From the NCBI GenBank assembly GCA_029862045.1, contig JAOTYE010000019.1, forward strand, positions 1 to 64,000: a stretch of 64,000 bases of DNA, written 5' to 3'. This DNA is from Gammaproteobacteria bacterium. GTDB lineage: Bacteria; Pseudomonadota; Gammaproteobacteria; Steroidobacterales; Woeseiaceae. Both the position numbers and the translations under genes were made by a program. Shown here in pieces: positions 9,647 through 18,197 of this stretch; position 1 is the first letter of the stretch, and each line of letters begins with the position of its first letter. A model generated the notes under the pieces. It ran no database searches. It saw nothing but the letters and a program-made list of their open reading frames with translations, and was not told the DNA's origin.

Positions 9647-10087
9647 ATGAACAAGACTTATCTCTGTGTATTGCCGCTGACGGTCTTTCTGGCAGCGTCA
9701 TCAGGTTATAGCGTCGCTCAAGAAACCGAGTGCGCTAAGGACCCTGCCAAAACGCACAAATGCAAGGGAGATCCAAACGCACCGATAGTCAACTTGAACC
9801 TCAACACGATGAAAGCCAGTCCGCATTGCGTCCTTGCAAAGCCAGGAACGACCCTCGTGTTCACGCTAACCCCGAGGAAGAACCTTAAACGCAACACGGT
9901 GGAAATCCTTCCCAAGGATGATTTCGATGAATGGCTTCAGGGCAAGAACGAAGACTTCGAGGACCTCATCATCATAAGGATTCCACACGATTTTAAACCG
10001 AGCGAGGAACCCTGGTCCTCCGATCATGCCTACAGCATCAGGGCTCCCGGCAAGTGCCTCGACCCCAGGGTGCACGTGGAACATTGA
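9647..10087 (+). CDS. Small secreted protein of unknown function
   Basis: The ATG at 9647 has a good ribosome binding site (GGAGGAAAG), giving 146 residues with a signal peptide that ends near SVAQETE. The mature part has four or more cysteines (TECAKD, HKCKGD, PHCVLA, GKCLDP), suggesting disulphides in the periplasm or outside the cell. The pattern NAPIVNLNLNTMKASPHC followed by beta-like segments could be cupredoxin-like, but I see no clear metal-ligand set and do not call it. It lies 34 bp after the TPR regulator and is possibly in the same transcript. Confidence 0.65.
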   Translation: MNKTYLCVLPLTVFLAASSGYSVAQETECAKDPAKTHKCKGDPNAPIVNLNLNTMKASPHCVLAKPGTTLVFTLTPRKNLKRNTVEILPKDDFDEWLQGKNEDFEDLIIIRIPHDFKPSEEPWSSDHAYSIRAPGKCLDPRVHVEH

Positions 10088-10133
10088 TCGCGCTGCAGCC
10101 CACGGAGTACGTGGCGCAGAGCCTATATCAGGC

Positions 10134-10159
10134 AAAAAAGCCGGGCTAACGCCCGGCTT
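10134..10159 (-). terminator. Rho-independent terminator reading leftward
   Basis: A 9-bp perfect stem, AAGCCGGGC / GCCCGGCTT with loop TAAC (10138-10159), is followed on the minus strand by a run of six T (A-run at 10134-10139). It lies 38 bp beyond the stop of a broken minus-strand gene end at 10197 and was probably that gene's terminator. It also faces the plus-strand gene ending at 10087. Confidence 0.85.
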
Positions 10160-10196
10160 CGACAATTGCCTGATCCCGAGGGGGGTTAGATAGGGG

Positions 10197-10275
10197 TCAG
10201 GCAGCTTTCAGGGCATCCCCGGCGGAAAGATATTCGTATCCGAGATCACGGGCGACAGCCACCAAATGCTCGAGT
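10197..10275 (-). pseudogene. C-terminal remnant of a disrupted minus-strand gene
   Basis: On the minus strand an open frame ends with EHLVAVARDLGYEYLSAGD, ALKAA and a TGA at 10197-10199, followed 38 bp later by a strong leftward terminator. Upstream, the frame runs within a few codons into sequence resembling the T-loop of the tRNA-derived repeat (GAGTCAATCGAACC at about 10273-10286) and then loses coding character. The tail is too short for me to name the family. The combination of a coding tail, stop and terminator with no gene body points to a gene truncated by the repeat. Confidence 0.5.
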
Positions 10276-10336
10276 CAATCGAACCGAGCTAGTAGATGCG
10301 GTTACGTGAGGACGACACAAACGTATCTATTGAGGG

Positions 10337-10480
10337 GACACGCGGATTTTCAGTGAACAGGTTTCGCGATCCAGCGTAACTCAAGATAACCCAAGAGCAT
10401 GTAACGCGTCAGATTTGTGGCTCGGTAGATGCTGGTGAGTGACGGTAGGTGATGGTGGTTTGGGCACCAAAGTGGGCACC
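10337..10480 (-). repeat. tRNA-Phe-derived repeat, truncated core, arm family 1
   Basis: The copy starts at GACACGCGGATTTTCAG, so the acceptor half is missing or displaced to about 10273. A complete family-1 arm follows: TGAACAGGTTTCGCGATCC, an ACCCAAGA/TGGTGAGTGAC pair, and TTTGGGCACCAAAGTGGGCACC at the right end. The stop codon of the nucleoside phosphorylase lies 16 bp beyond. Confidence 0.85.
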
Positions 10481-10495
10481 GGGATTTTGCGATAG

Positions 10496-11428
10496 CTAGC
10501 GCGACATTTCGCTGGCTTTGTTCAATTGACACATGGCACTCAACGCGATGTCGATAGCGATTTCTATGCTGGCTGTATAGTCAAAAATAACGGTGCTGGA
10601 TGACGGCTTGCTAATGATGGGGCAAATGGTGCCCACGGGGCAGCCGAGATGACCGGCAATGTGAAACAATAAGCTCGATTCCATTTCCATATTGACGATT
10701 TTGTGCTGCCGCACCTGTAGTGCAGCCAATTGTGTCTTGATGGAAGGAACCGTATTCGCCAATCCTTCGATGTGCCGGCCAGACGGGCCGTAAAAACCCG
10801 GTGTTGCCGCGGTGATCCCTGTTACATATTCGACATTGAGAATCGCTGCGTGATTCGCTAGCTCGGCAGCGACGTCCGGCGATGCCTTCGAGGCATACGG
10901 AATGATTTTTTCTCTAAACCGGGAACCGGAGGGCGTGGCAGACACAACTATCTTGAATGCCTGCTCCTCAATGCTTGTAACGACTTTGTCTGCCGGAGGA
11001 TGGTCGTAATACAGACCGGCATTATCCAAACCTAGTCCATAGGTCGAAATCGCCATTGTTCCGGGTTCGATGTCCTCTTGGACCCCCGCCGACGTACCTA
11101 TCCGAATAAGCTTCAGCGGCGGTGTCCCTGACTGATATTCACTCTTGTCAAAGTCAAAAGCATGTACTGCGTAAGCCTCCACCAACGCGATTTCGACATT
11201 ATCCACGCCAATACCTGTGCCTATTACAGAAACCGGCATGCCGTTGAATCTACCGGTGATAGTGACGTACTCCCTGTTCCTTACCTCACAAAGAATGCTG
11301 TCGAATCGTTTCGCTACGCGAATTGCCCGAGCAGGATCACCCACCAGGAAGACATTTCCTGCCAGCTGCCCTTTGGCCAAACCCAGGTGTAAGACCTTGC
11401 CGTTCTTAACGACGATTTCCGAAGTCAT
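10496..11428 (-). CDS. Nucleoside phosphorylase, uridine phosphorylase-like
   Basis: The 310-residue cytoplasmic enzyme belongs to the PNP/UDP phosphorylase family, which splits nucleosides with phosphate into base and ribose-1-phosphate. Phosphate-site motif VFLVGDPARAIRVAK is near residue 30, GTGIGVDNVEIALVEAYA near 72, IRIGTSAGVQEDIEPG near 110, and NMEMESS near 245, the usual base/ribose contact. At 310 residues it is longer than E. coli Udp (253), with extra sequence in the middle. The substrate cannot be fixed from sequence. It is alone between two repeat copies, transcribed leftward toward the terminator at 10134. Confidence 0.88.
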   Translation of the reverse strand: MTSEIVVKNGKVLHLGLAKGQLAGNVFLVGDPARAIRVAKRFDSILCEVRNREYVTITGRFNGMPVSVIGTGIGVDNVEIALVEAYAVHAFDFDKSEYQSGTPPLKLIRIGTSAGVQEDIEPGTMAISTYGLGLDNAGLYYDHPPADKVVTSIEEQAFKIVVSATPSGSRFREKIIPYASKASPDVAAELANHAAILNVEYVTGITAATPGFYGPSGRHIEGLANTVPSIKTQLAALQVRQHKIVNMEMESSLLFHIAGHLGCPVGTICPIISKPSSSTVIFDYTASIEIAIDIALSAMCQLNKASEMSR

Positions 11429-11569
11429 AGTTCGCTGCCATCCGCGAAAAGAGAAAATTGCTCGTGTTGGTTATTATGCTTGGACCACAAACGTAGTTAC
11501 CAAAAGGGTGCTTGGCTAAATATTAATGTAAGAAGGACAGGATTTCGCCGCATAAGTGTTTGAGAAGAA

Positions 11570-11677
11570 TGGTGGCCAGGGGCGGAATGGACTCGCTTCG
11601 CTCGCCCTTCGGGCGCACTGCGTGCGTCTGTCGGCGCTGCGCGCCTCGGCTGAACCACCGACACGCGGATTTTTAGT
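11570..11677 (-). repeat. tRNA-Phe-derived repeat with T-loop insert M1, no arm
   Basis: TGGTGGCCAGGGGCGGAAT, then insert M1 (GGACTCGCTTCGCTCGCCC and onward), then GAACCACCGACACGCGGA and TTTTTAG. No recognisable arm follows; the outer-membrane barrel gene ends 20 bp to the right. The core is otherwise intact. Confidence 0.85.
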
Positions 11678-11696
11678 ACTTTTCACAAAATGCATA

Positions 11697-12893
11697 TTAG
11701 AAATACCGCGTAATACTCAGCTGCACGTAGTCGTCCTGCTGTAGCCAGTAGGTCGTGTCGCCCTGCTCTGCGCCTGAGAATGCTCGTACACGTAGCTCGC
11801 CAAACCAGTCCTCACCAAAGCGCCGTTCGGCCTCGATGTTGACGAAGATCTCGCCCGTGTCGGTGTCGTAGGAGAATCCTGCCAGCACGGCCGTGTCCTG
11901 AACGTCGTTTAACGCGAGCCGCGTACCAATGAACACGTCATTGTCGTTGATCGTTACCGGCTCGAACTCATCACGCCCGTCGTACTGGTATTCGAGCAGC
12001 AGGCCAACATCGGCGGATGATTCACTAACCTGGTACATCGTGTACTCAAAGCCACCAACAGCAGCGGCAAATGTACCCGAGTGACCGTCGCGTGCAATGG
12101 CCTCGAGCTTCCACAACCAGGAATCCTCTGTGTATTGCAGGTCGAGGCCGACCTGGTCGATCTGATCGTAGACCGGTAGAAGCGAGGCTCCATCAGGTGC
12201 CAGAACAAATCTTGGCTCGCGGCTCGTTCCTGAGAACACATTCAGACCAATGTCGATATCACCAATGTAATGGCTGTAACGCAGTGCCAAATCGACGTGT
12301 TTTTCCATATCTGAAGACTCGTACAGCGGGTTGTCGGTATCGACCGGTAACAGCGGACGAAAACGCCCATCCACACCGGCAAACGTGCGCTCCCGGAAGT
12401 ACGGCATGACAAACGCACTGATCTCGCCCCAGTCGCGTTGCAGCGCGAGGCTGACCATCGGCTGGCCGAGCTTGTCCTCGCCGTCAATATCGCCGGCGAA
12501 GTCGGTCTGGTTGATGATGTCGACAAGGTGCACCGACTCGGTCACACCCCAAAACACGGTGTTGGCGCCCACGAGCAGTTCGTAGTCATCGCCCTCGAAG
12601 GCCCAGTAGGCTTCCCTGAGGTCGGAGAGCGAGCGCTCGTCGTCGCTGGCGTCCCAGCGCAGGTACGGAATCAATGACGCGCGCTGGTTGCCGTCTTCAT
12701 TCCGCCACCGAAACTCCGTAATCGATACCACCGAGCCTTGCAGGGCCTGGTCGTCCTGGCCGACCCACTGAGGGTCGTTCCAGAACGCCCGGGCCTGCAT
12801 CTCAACACTCGCGGAGATGTCCACCTCCTCGCCGCGCGCAGGGGATTGGGGGAGTAGCGCGGCGAGGAGGATAACCAACAAGAGAGTACGCAT
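11697..12893 (-). CDS. Predicted outer-membrane beta-barrel protein of an RND export operon
   Basis: The 398-residue protein has a signal peptide cleaved after ARG (about residue 21), then alternating beta strands (EMQARAFW, TEFRWRN, VGLDLQY), ending in the outer-membrane signature SITRYF with C-terminal Phe. It is the last gene of a leftward operon, only 5 bp after the LolA-like protein and behind an MMPL/RND permease. Such triplets usually move lipidic or hydrophobic cargo across the envelope. I see no TonB box or porin family I can name. The role as the outer-membrane component is inferred from context. Confidence 0.75.
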   Translation of the reverse strand: MRTLLLVILLAALLPQSPARGEEVDISASVEMQARAFWNDPQWVGQDDQALQGSVVSITEFRWRNEDGNQRASLIPYLRWDASDDERSLSDLREAYWAFEGDDYELLVGANTVFWGVTESVHLVDIINQTDFAGDIDGEDKLGQPMVSLALQRDWGEISAFVMPYFRERTFAGVDGRFRPLLPVDTDNPLYESSDMEKHVDLALRYSHYIGDIDIGLNVFSGTSREPRFVLAPDGASLLPVYDQIDQVGLDLQYTEDSWLWKLEAIARDGHSGTFAAAVGGFEYTMYQVSESSADVGLLLEYQYDGRDEFEPVTINDNDVFIGTRLALNDVQDTAVLAGFSYDTDTGEIFVNIEAERRFGEDWFGELRVRAFSGAEQGDTTYWLQQDDYVQLSITRYF

Positions 12894-12898
12894 GACGC

Positions 12899-13696
12899 TT
12901 ACCTCAGGCGGCTCAGCCGGCCCTTGACGAAGTCGTTCTCGGCGAGACCTGTGTTAAAGGTGTAATCGCCATAGATCAGGTCGGTCTGCTTGTTGGTCTG
13001 GACGTTGCTCATCGAGAGCGTGTGGGCGCGCCAGATTCCTTTGTAGTTGCGATAGTCCTTGAGCTCGAGCACCTTCAGGAGGTCACCGCGGCGGTCGTAG
13101 AACTCGACCTTGCGGATCTGGTAGTCCGTCTGGTCGACCCACGACACCTGCTTGGTGTAGCCCGAGTTCTCGTAGCGCGGCGTGCGCTCGAGCACGTCGC
13201 AGGTCAGGTCGCCGCAGGCCACTTCACCCACGTACGTGTAGTCGAACTTGTTGAGCTCGATGGCCGTAAAGTCCTCGAACGCGAATTCACTGCCCACGAA
13301 CGGGCCGGACTTGTTCGACGATGAGATGCGCTTCACGCGCTTCAACGCCGGCAGGTACAGCCACTGGTCGTCAGGATCGAGAATCTTGGCGTGCGACAGC
13401 AATGCCGTGCCCTCGATGTCGCGCGGTGTGTCAAACACGACCAGGCTCTTGTCGCCGACGGTCTCGTCTGGCTTTTCGAGCGTGGCGATACGCAGTGCAC
13501 GTGTGGACTCTTGTCCTGCGGCATTACGCAGCACCATCTGCAATTCGACGTCGCTGTCACCAAAGCCGAGGTCGGTGCGGTCCGACCGGGCCGCGATGTC
13601 AAAGCCTTGGGTGTCGTCGGCGGCGAAGACGGCGCCCGCCGTGCCGAGCAATACGGCAGCGACGAGCGTCAGGATCATTACTCTTGTGCAATTCAT
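12899..13696 (-). CDS. Outer membrane lipoprotein-sorting protein (LolA-like fold)
   Basis: The start was set at 13696, where AAAGGAG precedes the ATG, giving 265 residues with a signal peptide (ending VFAADD). The mature protein matches the LolA-like periplasmic family encoded with MMPL permeases: DQWLYLPALKRVKRISSSNK near residue 115, GSEFAFEDF, and KVEFYDRRGDLLKVLELKDY. A Cys pair (VACGDLTCDVL) is present. Proteins of this type are thought to carry a hydrophobic ligand through the periplasm. It lies between the permease gene (26 bp) and the barrel gene (5 bp) in one leftward operon. Confidence 0.85.
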   Translation of the reverse strand: MNCTRVMILTLVAAVLLGTAGAVFAADDTQGFDIAARSDRTDLGFGDSDVELQMVLRNAAGQESTRALRIATLEKPDETVGDKSLVVFDTPRDIEGTALLSHAKILDPDDQWLYLPALKRVKRISSSNKSGPFVGSEFAFEDFTAIELNKFDYTYVGEVACGDLTCDVLERTPRYENSGYTKQVSWVDQTDYQIRKVEFYDRRGDLLKVLELKDYRNYKGIWRAHTLSMSNVQTNKQTDLIYGDYTFNTGLAENDFVKGRLSRLR

Positions 13697-13722
13697 GGTT
13701 CTTACTCCTTTCAATGATTCGA

Positions 13723-16083
13723 TTAGGCGGTCGACGGCAACAGCTTGGTGTCGCCCGCAATTTCGGGTTGCTCCTTGTTACGGCCGAACAGCAGCAGGGC
13801 CGGCAGGAACAGGAAGTCGAGGATCAGTGCGCCGACGATCGACAGGATCGTCATCAGTCCTAAGTCGACGTTCATCTTGAACGCGGACGTGGTCATAACG
13901 AAGAAGCCGGCCGCGAGGATGATCGTGTTCACGACGATGGCCATGCCGACGTTACGGAACGCGTAGCGAATCGAGTCCTCGACACTCAAATTGCGTTCGT
14001 CGCGTGCACGCACGTACTTCGACAGCCAGTGCACGGTGTCATCGACAATGATGCCGAGCGAGATCGAGGCAACCGTTGCCACCGAGAAGCCCACCTCGCC
14101 AACCAGTAGCGCCCAGGCGCCGAAGGTCGTGAGGATTGGCAAGCCGTTCGGTATCAGGCTCAGCGTGCCAAGACGCACACTCCGCAGCGAAAACATCATG
14201 ATGAGCGCGATGGCCGCGATCGCGAGAATCGTGCCCACCACCATGTTCTGCATGTTGCGCTCACTGATGTAGGTGAACATCACGGCCGCACTCGTTGGTT
14301 TGGCATGCATGTAGGACGGCAGGTTCTCCTGCATGAAGGCATCGACATCGTTGAAGAACGCCTTGGTCTCGGCGGATGTCGCCTGCTCAATGGTAGCGGT
14401 CACACGCGTAGCCGACTTGTCGACGTTGATACGGTCGTTGAGGTCAAGCCCGTACGGCAGCGAGAGCTCATACAGCAGCAGGTACTGCGCCGAGAGTTCA
14501 CGATTAGCCGGGATGCGATAAAAGCCGTCATCGTCGGCATGCATGTTGCGATTGAGGCGCTTCATGATGTCCGACAGCGAGTACACGTGCGTTACGAGTT
14601 CCTGCTCGCGCATGAAATCCGTCAAGCGCTCGAGGTTGGCCAGGTACTCGGGCTCCGAGATACCACCGGGGCCATTCGCCGGGATCGAATACTCGATCGG
14701 GTACAGGCCGAAGTGGTTCATGGCCTGGTCCGAGTCGACCCGAAACTCAATGCGCTCGTCGAAGTACTCCACCCACTGGTCATTGAAGTCCAGCGTTGGA
14801 ATGAATGCGATCAGTGCGAGCGTTGGCAGACCAACACCCACGAGCAAACCGCGATAGCGACGAATGACGAACTCGGACAGCCGGTCCATCGTGCGCACCG
14901 ACCACTCGGTGCCCTGTTTCTCTTTGACGCGGTACGGCAGGACGCTGATGGCGGCCGGCAGTACGGTTACTGAAAAGATCCAGGCCGCGAAAATACCGAC
15001 GGCCGTGATATTGCCCAGGTGCCAGTACGGCGGCGAGTCGGAGAAGTTCAGCGACAGGAAGCCGACGATCGTTGTCAGTGACGTAATTGTCACAGGCAGG
15101 AAGTTGATACGCACGGCCTCGATGAGCGCTTCGTGCTTACCCAGCCCCTCACGCATCAGGCTCCTCAGCGACATCAGGATGTGGATCGAGTCGGCCACGG
15201 CCAGTGTAAGAATCACGATCGGCGCCGACATCGCGATGGGCGTCAGTTTCACACCAAAGAACCCGGCCGTACCCATGGCCACCATCGTTGATAGACCAAT
15301 CACTAGTAAGGTTGAGAACGTCGCCGTCAGCGACCGAATGATCAGCCAGGTCAACAAAAAGATGACGCCGAACATCAGTGGCATCAGTGTGGCGCCATCG
15401 GCCATGCCCGTTTCTGCAAATGCGTTGTTGAGCATCGACACACCCGTCAGATGGATCGTCAGCTGCGGGTACTTCGCCTCGATGTCTGTTCGCAGCCCGC
15501 GAGCGAACTCAACGGCTTCGGGCACTTCCGTGAAAGCCTTCTCGGGGTACTGAAGTACGACGTTGATGGCCGTGACGTCACCATTGGCGGTCAGGATCTG
15601 ATTGCGCAAGAGCGGTTCGGCCAATGCCACATCGCGGCGCTCTTCGAGGAAACCGGCGTCCCTGCCTTCGGCATCGCGCACGAGGTCCTCAACAATGAGG
15701 TCGTCCTCGGTCGCGTAGGTGTGTTGGAAGTTCGACACAGAATCGACACGAATCGTGTACGGAATCTGCCAGGCCGCCTCGGTCAGTTCCTCGACCGCGG
15801 CCATGGTGTCACGATCGAACGCTTCGCCAGAGGCCGATTCCACGACAAAGAAGAAGTTGTCGTTCTTCGTGTAGGTGTTCTGCAATTCCTCGAAGGCCTG
15901 CAATTCAGGGTTGGCCTCCGAGAAGAACACCCGGTAGTTGGTGGAAAACTCGAGCTTCGAAGCGCCCGAGCCAAGTGCACCGGCAATAAGAACGGCGCCA
16001 ATAATCACCAGCCACCGGTTGGCGATGACCCGGCGGGTTAATGCTGCCGCGAAGCGGTCTATCGCCTTGAAATACGTACCCAT
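13723..16083 (-). CDS. MMPL/RND-family transporter
   Basis: The 786-residue inner-membrane permease has the RND layout in two repeats: TM1 near residues 25-43, a large periplasmic loop with NYRVFFSEANPELQAF, then a sterol-sensing-like five-TM block about 230-380. A second loop follows, then a second block about 615-770 (GEVGFSVATVASISLGIIVD). Conserved D/S pairs lie in the central helices (LTLAVADSIHILMSLRSL). This fits the MMPL group that moves lipids or hydrophobic molecules by proton motive force. A TetR gene lies upstream on the same strand, with a palindrome between them, so expression is probably repressor-controlled. Confidence 0.9.
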   Translation of the reverse strand: MGTYFKAIDRFAAALTRRVIANRWLVIIGAVLIAGALGSGASKLEFSTNYRVFFSEANPELQAFEELQNTYTKNDNFFFVVESASGEAFDRDTMAAVEELTEAAWQIPYTIRVDSVSNFQHTYATEDDLIVEDLVRDAEGRDAGFLEERRDVALAEPLLRNQILTANGDVTAINVVLQYPEKAFTEVPEAVEFARGLRTDIEAKYPQLTIHLTGVSMLNNAFAETGMADGATLMPLMFGVIFLLTWLIIRSLTATFSTLLVIGLSTMVAMGTAGFFGVKLTPIAMSAPIVILTLAVADSIHILMSLRSLMREGLGKHEALIEAVRINFLPVTITSLTTIVGFLSLNFSDSPPYWHLGNITAVGIFAAWIFSVTVLPAAISVLPYRVKEKQGTEWSVRTMDRLSEFVIRRYRGLLVGVGLPTLALIAFIPTLDFNDQWVEYFDERIEFRVDSDQAMNHFGLYPIEYSIPANGPGGISEPEYLANLERLTDFMREQELVTHVYSLSDIMKRLNRNMHADDDGFYRIPANRELSAQYLLLYELSLPYGLDLNDRINVDKSATRVTATIEQATSAETKAFFNDVDAFMQENLPSYMHAKPTSAAVMFTYISERNMQNMVVGTILAIAAIALIMMFSLRSVRLGTLSLIPNGLPILTTFGAWALLVGEVGFSVATVASISLGIIVDDTVHWLSKYVRARDERNLSVEDSIRYAFRNVGMAIVVNTIILAAGFFVMTTSAFKMNVDLGLMTILSIVGALILDFLFLPALLLFGRNKEQPEIAGDTKLLPSTA

Positions 16084-16120
16084 TGTTCTCTACTCCAGTT
16101 ATTACTTTTAGTTACAAATC

Positions 16121-16136
16121 ATGACCAATCGGTCAT
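16121..16136. promoter_or_regulatory. TetR-type operator between tetR and the RND operon
   Basis: ATGACC-AATC-GGTCAT is a perfect 6-bp inverted repeat 38 bp upstream of the permease start and 18 bp after the tetR stop codon. A related half-site, ATCGGTCAA, lies upstream of tetR itself (16796-16805). Both fit binding by the adjacent TetR protein; the assignment rests on position and symmetry. Confidence 0.7.
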
Positions 16137-16153
16137 AAATTAGACAAAAAAAC

Positions 16154-16753
16154 TCAAACCCAGGAATCGATCAATTCGTTCATCGTTTCCTTAATTTCTG
16201 CAGGTGCCAATACGCCCTTCACCATCGCGGCACCACCGGCCATCGTCATCATGAGCTGGCGCGCGAGCTTGTACGGCTCTGTTTTCACCGAGATCTCACC
16301 AGCCTCCTGGGCTGCGGTGATCATCTCGATGACAGCGTTCATGCGTTGCTCGCCAAAACCCTGCAAGGCGGCTTTGACGGCCGGATCGTGCGGGGCCAGC
16401 TCGACCATTGAATTGATCATCATGCAGCCCTTCTCGCCCGTGGCGTCGTCACAGATCTTGTTCACCAGCACCCGGATGATCTCTAACGGCGAGGTCAAAC
16501 CCTCCAACACGGCCGTCGTCGCGTGAAACTCCGAGTCGGCGTAGTGTTTAAGGGCGTTCATGAACAGCGTGTGCTTGTCACCGAACGCCTGGTACAGGCT
16601 GCCCTTGTGCAGGCCCGTGCAGCAGCACAGGTCCGCCATGGAGGTCGCCTCGAAACCCTTGGCCCAGAACGCATCCATAGCTGCCTCCAGGGCAGCTTCC
16701 TCGTCAAACTCGCGAGGCCGGCCTACATGCCGTGATGTCGCTTTCTGTGCCAT
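16154..16753 (-). CDS. TetR family transcriptional regulator
   Basis: The 199-residue repressor has an N-terminal TetR helix-turn-helix at about 15-65 (FDEEAALEAAMDAFWAKGFE, then CTGLHKGSLYQAFGDKHTLF). The C-terminal ligand domain includes EKGCMMINSMVELAPHDPAV, placing it in the AcrR/NemR-like group with a Cys in that segment. The same-strand RND operon begins 70 bp downstream with an operator between, so local control of the exporter is likely. The run CCCTG in the HTH (residues 43-46) holds several cysteines, which is unusual at this position. The inducer is unknown. Confidence 0.9.
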   Translation of the reverse strand: MAQKATSRHVGRPREFDEEAALEAAMDAFWAKGFEATSMADLCCCTGLHKGSLYQAFGDKHTLFMNALKHYADSEFHATTAVLEGLTSPLEIIRVLVNKICDDATGEKGCMMINSMVELAPHDPAVKAALQGFGEQRMNAVIEMITAAQEAGEISVKTEPYKLARQLMMTMAGGAAMVKGVLAPAEIKETMNELIDSWV

Positions 16754-16775
16754 AACTCGATCTATTGTTGAACGA

Positions 16776-16805
16776 ACGGTCTTGAATATAATACTGATCG
16801 GTCAA
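16776..16805. promoter_or_regulatory. Possible TetR half-sites and promoter upstream of tetR
   Basis: ACGGTCTT and ATCGGTCAA lie 20 bp apart upstream of tetR, around an AT-rich stretch (GAATATAATACT) that contains a TATAAT-like hexamer on the plus strand and TATATTC on the minus strand. One half-site matches the operator at 16121-16136. This suggests autoregulation, but the arrangement is imperfect. Confidence 0.4.
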
Positions 16806-16853
16806 GAATGCAAGGGCGAATATGTATCTATTGGCAACGACTTTGGATCACTG

Positions 16854-16960
16854 TGGTGGCCAGGGGCGGAATGGACTCGCTTCGCTCGCCCTGCGGGCGC
16901 ACTACGTGCGTCTGTCGCCGCTGCGCGGCTCGGTTGAACCACCGACACGCCGGTTTTCAG
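16854..16960 (-). repeat. tRNA-Phe-derived repeat with T-loop insert M1
   Basis: TGGTGGCCAGGGGCGGAAT, then insert M1, then GAACCACCGACACGCCGG and TTTTCAG. After the core comes AGCGCCAAGTGATCGG, like the start of the family-2 arms seen at 3234 and 33664, but the paired TCACGCA sites are absent. The short interval to 17089 carries no gene other than the leader of the dioxygenase. Confidence 0.82.
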
Positions 16961-17089
16961 AGCGCCAAGTGATCGGTTCTGCTCTTAAGGAGTGCCGGCA
17001 GCAGATCGCACCGCCCAAAAATATTCTATAGTGTCTAAAGAACGAAAAGAATATGTCGCCCATGCGGTACGCAACCACGGGGAAACCTC

Positions 17090-17842
17090 ATGCATAGAAG
17101 AAAAGTGATCAAGGGCCTGATGGCTTTGGCCGGTTCGGCGGGCGCCGGCCGTTTACTGGCGCAGGATGCCGCACCCAGCGCCACCGGCGCCGGTTCCTGT
17201 CGGCTGATTTCCCAGGATGTCACCGGTCCGTTTCACACCGAGCAATACCTGGAGCGTTCCAATCTCATGGACGGACAGAAAGGCGTGCCGCTCACGCTCA
17301 ATTTCCATGTCAGGGATGTTTTGACATGTAATCCCCTGGCGGGCGCCAAGGTACTCATCTGGCATGCCAACAACGAAGGCCATTACTCGGGCGTGGAGAA
17401 CCTGATGCTGAACGCGGACGGTACGGCGCAGGAAGGGATGCTCGACCTTCGTGACGAGACCTTCTGCCGGGGCATGCAGACCTCGGACAAGCAGGGGCGC
17501 GTGCAGTTCGTCACATCGTTTCCCGGCTGGTATTTCCCGCGCACCACTCACATTCACCTGAAAGTCTATCCGCCCGGTTTTGGCGAAGTGGCCACCACCC
17601 AGCTCTATCTGCGCAACGAGAATTGCGACGAGGTCTACGCCACGAAAAATTACCGGCATCGCGGCCCCAATCCGACCCGGCGCAACCCGGGCGACGAGTC
17701 TGGCATCTTTTCCTACGACGAAGGCGATCTTTGGCTGAATATCGTGAAAGACGCGGGTGGCTATGCGGCCACCCACGAGCTTGGCGTGATCTTTTACGGG
17801 GGCATGTTCGGAGAATTGCCGGATTACTATCGGCCGGGCTGA
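17090..17842 (+). CDS. Intradiol ring-cleavage dioxygenase, probably exported by Tat
   Basis: The 250-residue non-haem Fe(III) enzyme is of the catechol/protocatechuate intradiol dioxygenase fold. Likely iron ligands are visible: Tyr in NNEGHYSGVEN (about 104), Tyr in FPGWYFPRTT (about 149) and the HIH pair just after (TTHIHLKVYPPGF). The N-terminus MHRRKVIKGLMALAGSAGAG has a twin-arginine-like pair before a hydrophobic stretch, so the folded enzyme is probably exported. That is typical of the secreted intradiol subgroup of unknown substrate. It stands alone between repeat copies, so no aromatic degradation pathway is visible nearby. Confidence 0.85.
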   Translation: MHRRKVIKGLMALAGSAGAGRLLAQDAAPSATGAGSCRLISQDVTGPFHTEQYLERSNLMDGQKGVPLTLNFHVRDVLTCNPLAGAKVLIWHANNEGHYSGVENLMLNADGTAQEGMLDLRDETFCRGMQTSDKQGRVQFVTSFPGWYFPRTTHIHLKVYPPGFGEVATTQLYLRNENCDEVYATKNYRHRGPNPTRRNPGDESGIFSYDEGDLWLNIVKDAGGYAATHELGVIFYGGMFGELPDYYRPG

Positions 17843-17933
17843 TCCGGAGCCGGTGAGAAACGTCACATACGTCAAGACTCAGTAGATGCCCGTAGCAACT
17901 GACACTGAGTCGGGTATCGGACCTTGAAAAGAA

Positions 17934-18077
17934 CGGTGACCAGGGGCGGACGGATTTGCATCACTGTGCCTAACAATGCACGGCTGATTCACGCAAATCT
18001 CACGCATCTCGTTTTTTGCTCACGGCCCGTCGCGCATACATCAAGCCGCAACGTTGCGATAGAATCTCCTATCGATA
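17934..18077 (-). repeat. Internally deleted tRNA-Phe-derived repeat, arm family 2
   Basis: CGGTGACCAGGGGCGGA (tRNA acceptor and T-stem) is joined directly to the distal family-2 arm (GGATTTGCATCACTGTGCC, then TTCACGCAAATCTCACGCATC). The anticodon side and proximal arm are deleted. The conserved outer end GATAGAATCTCCTAT (18058-18072) is also present, as in the copy at 32572. The next gene starts at 18198. Confidence 0.75.
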
Positions 18078-18197
18078 GGTCGTATTGCTGATCGGCGTTT
18101 GGATCCCGATCACGACGTTTTGCGAGGTGGAATGCATGCGCTTTTTTTCTACATTCGGCGCCCGTGCCTATAAGAGCTGCTGGCTCCCTTTTGCCCT

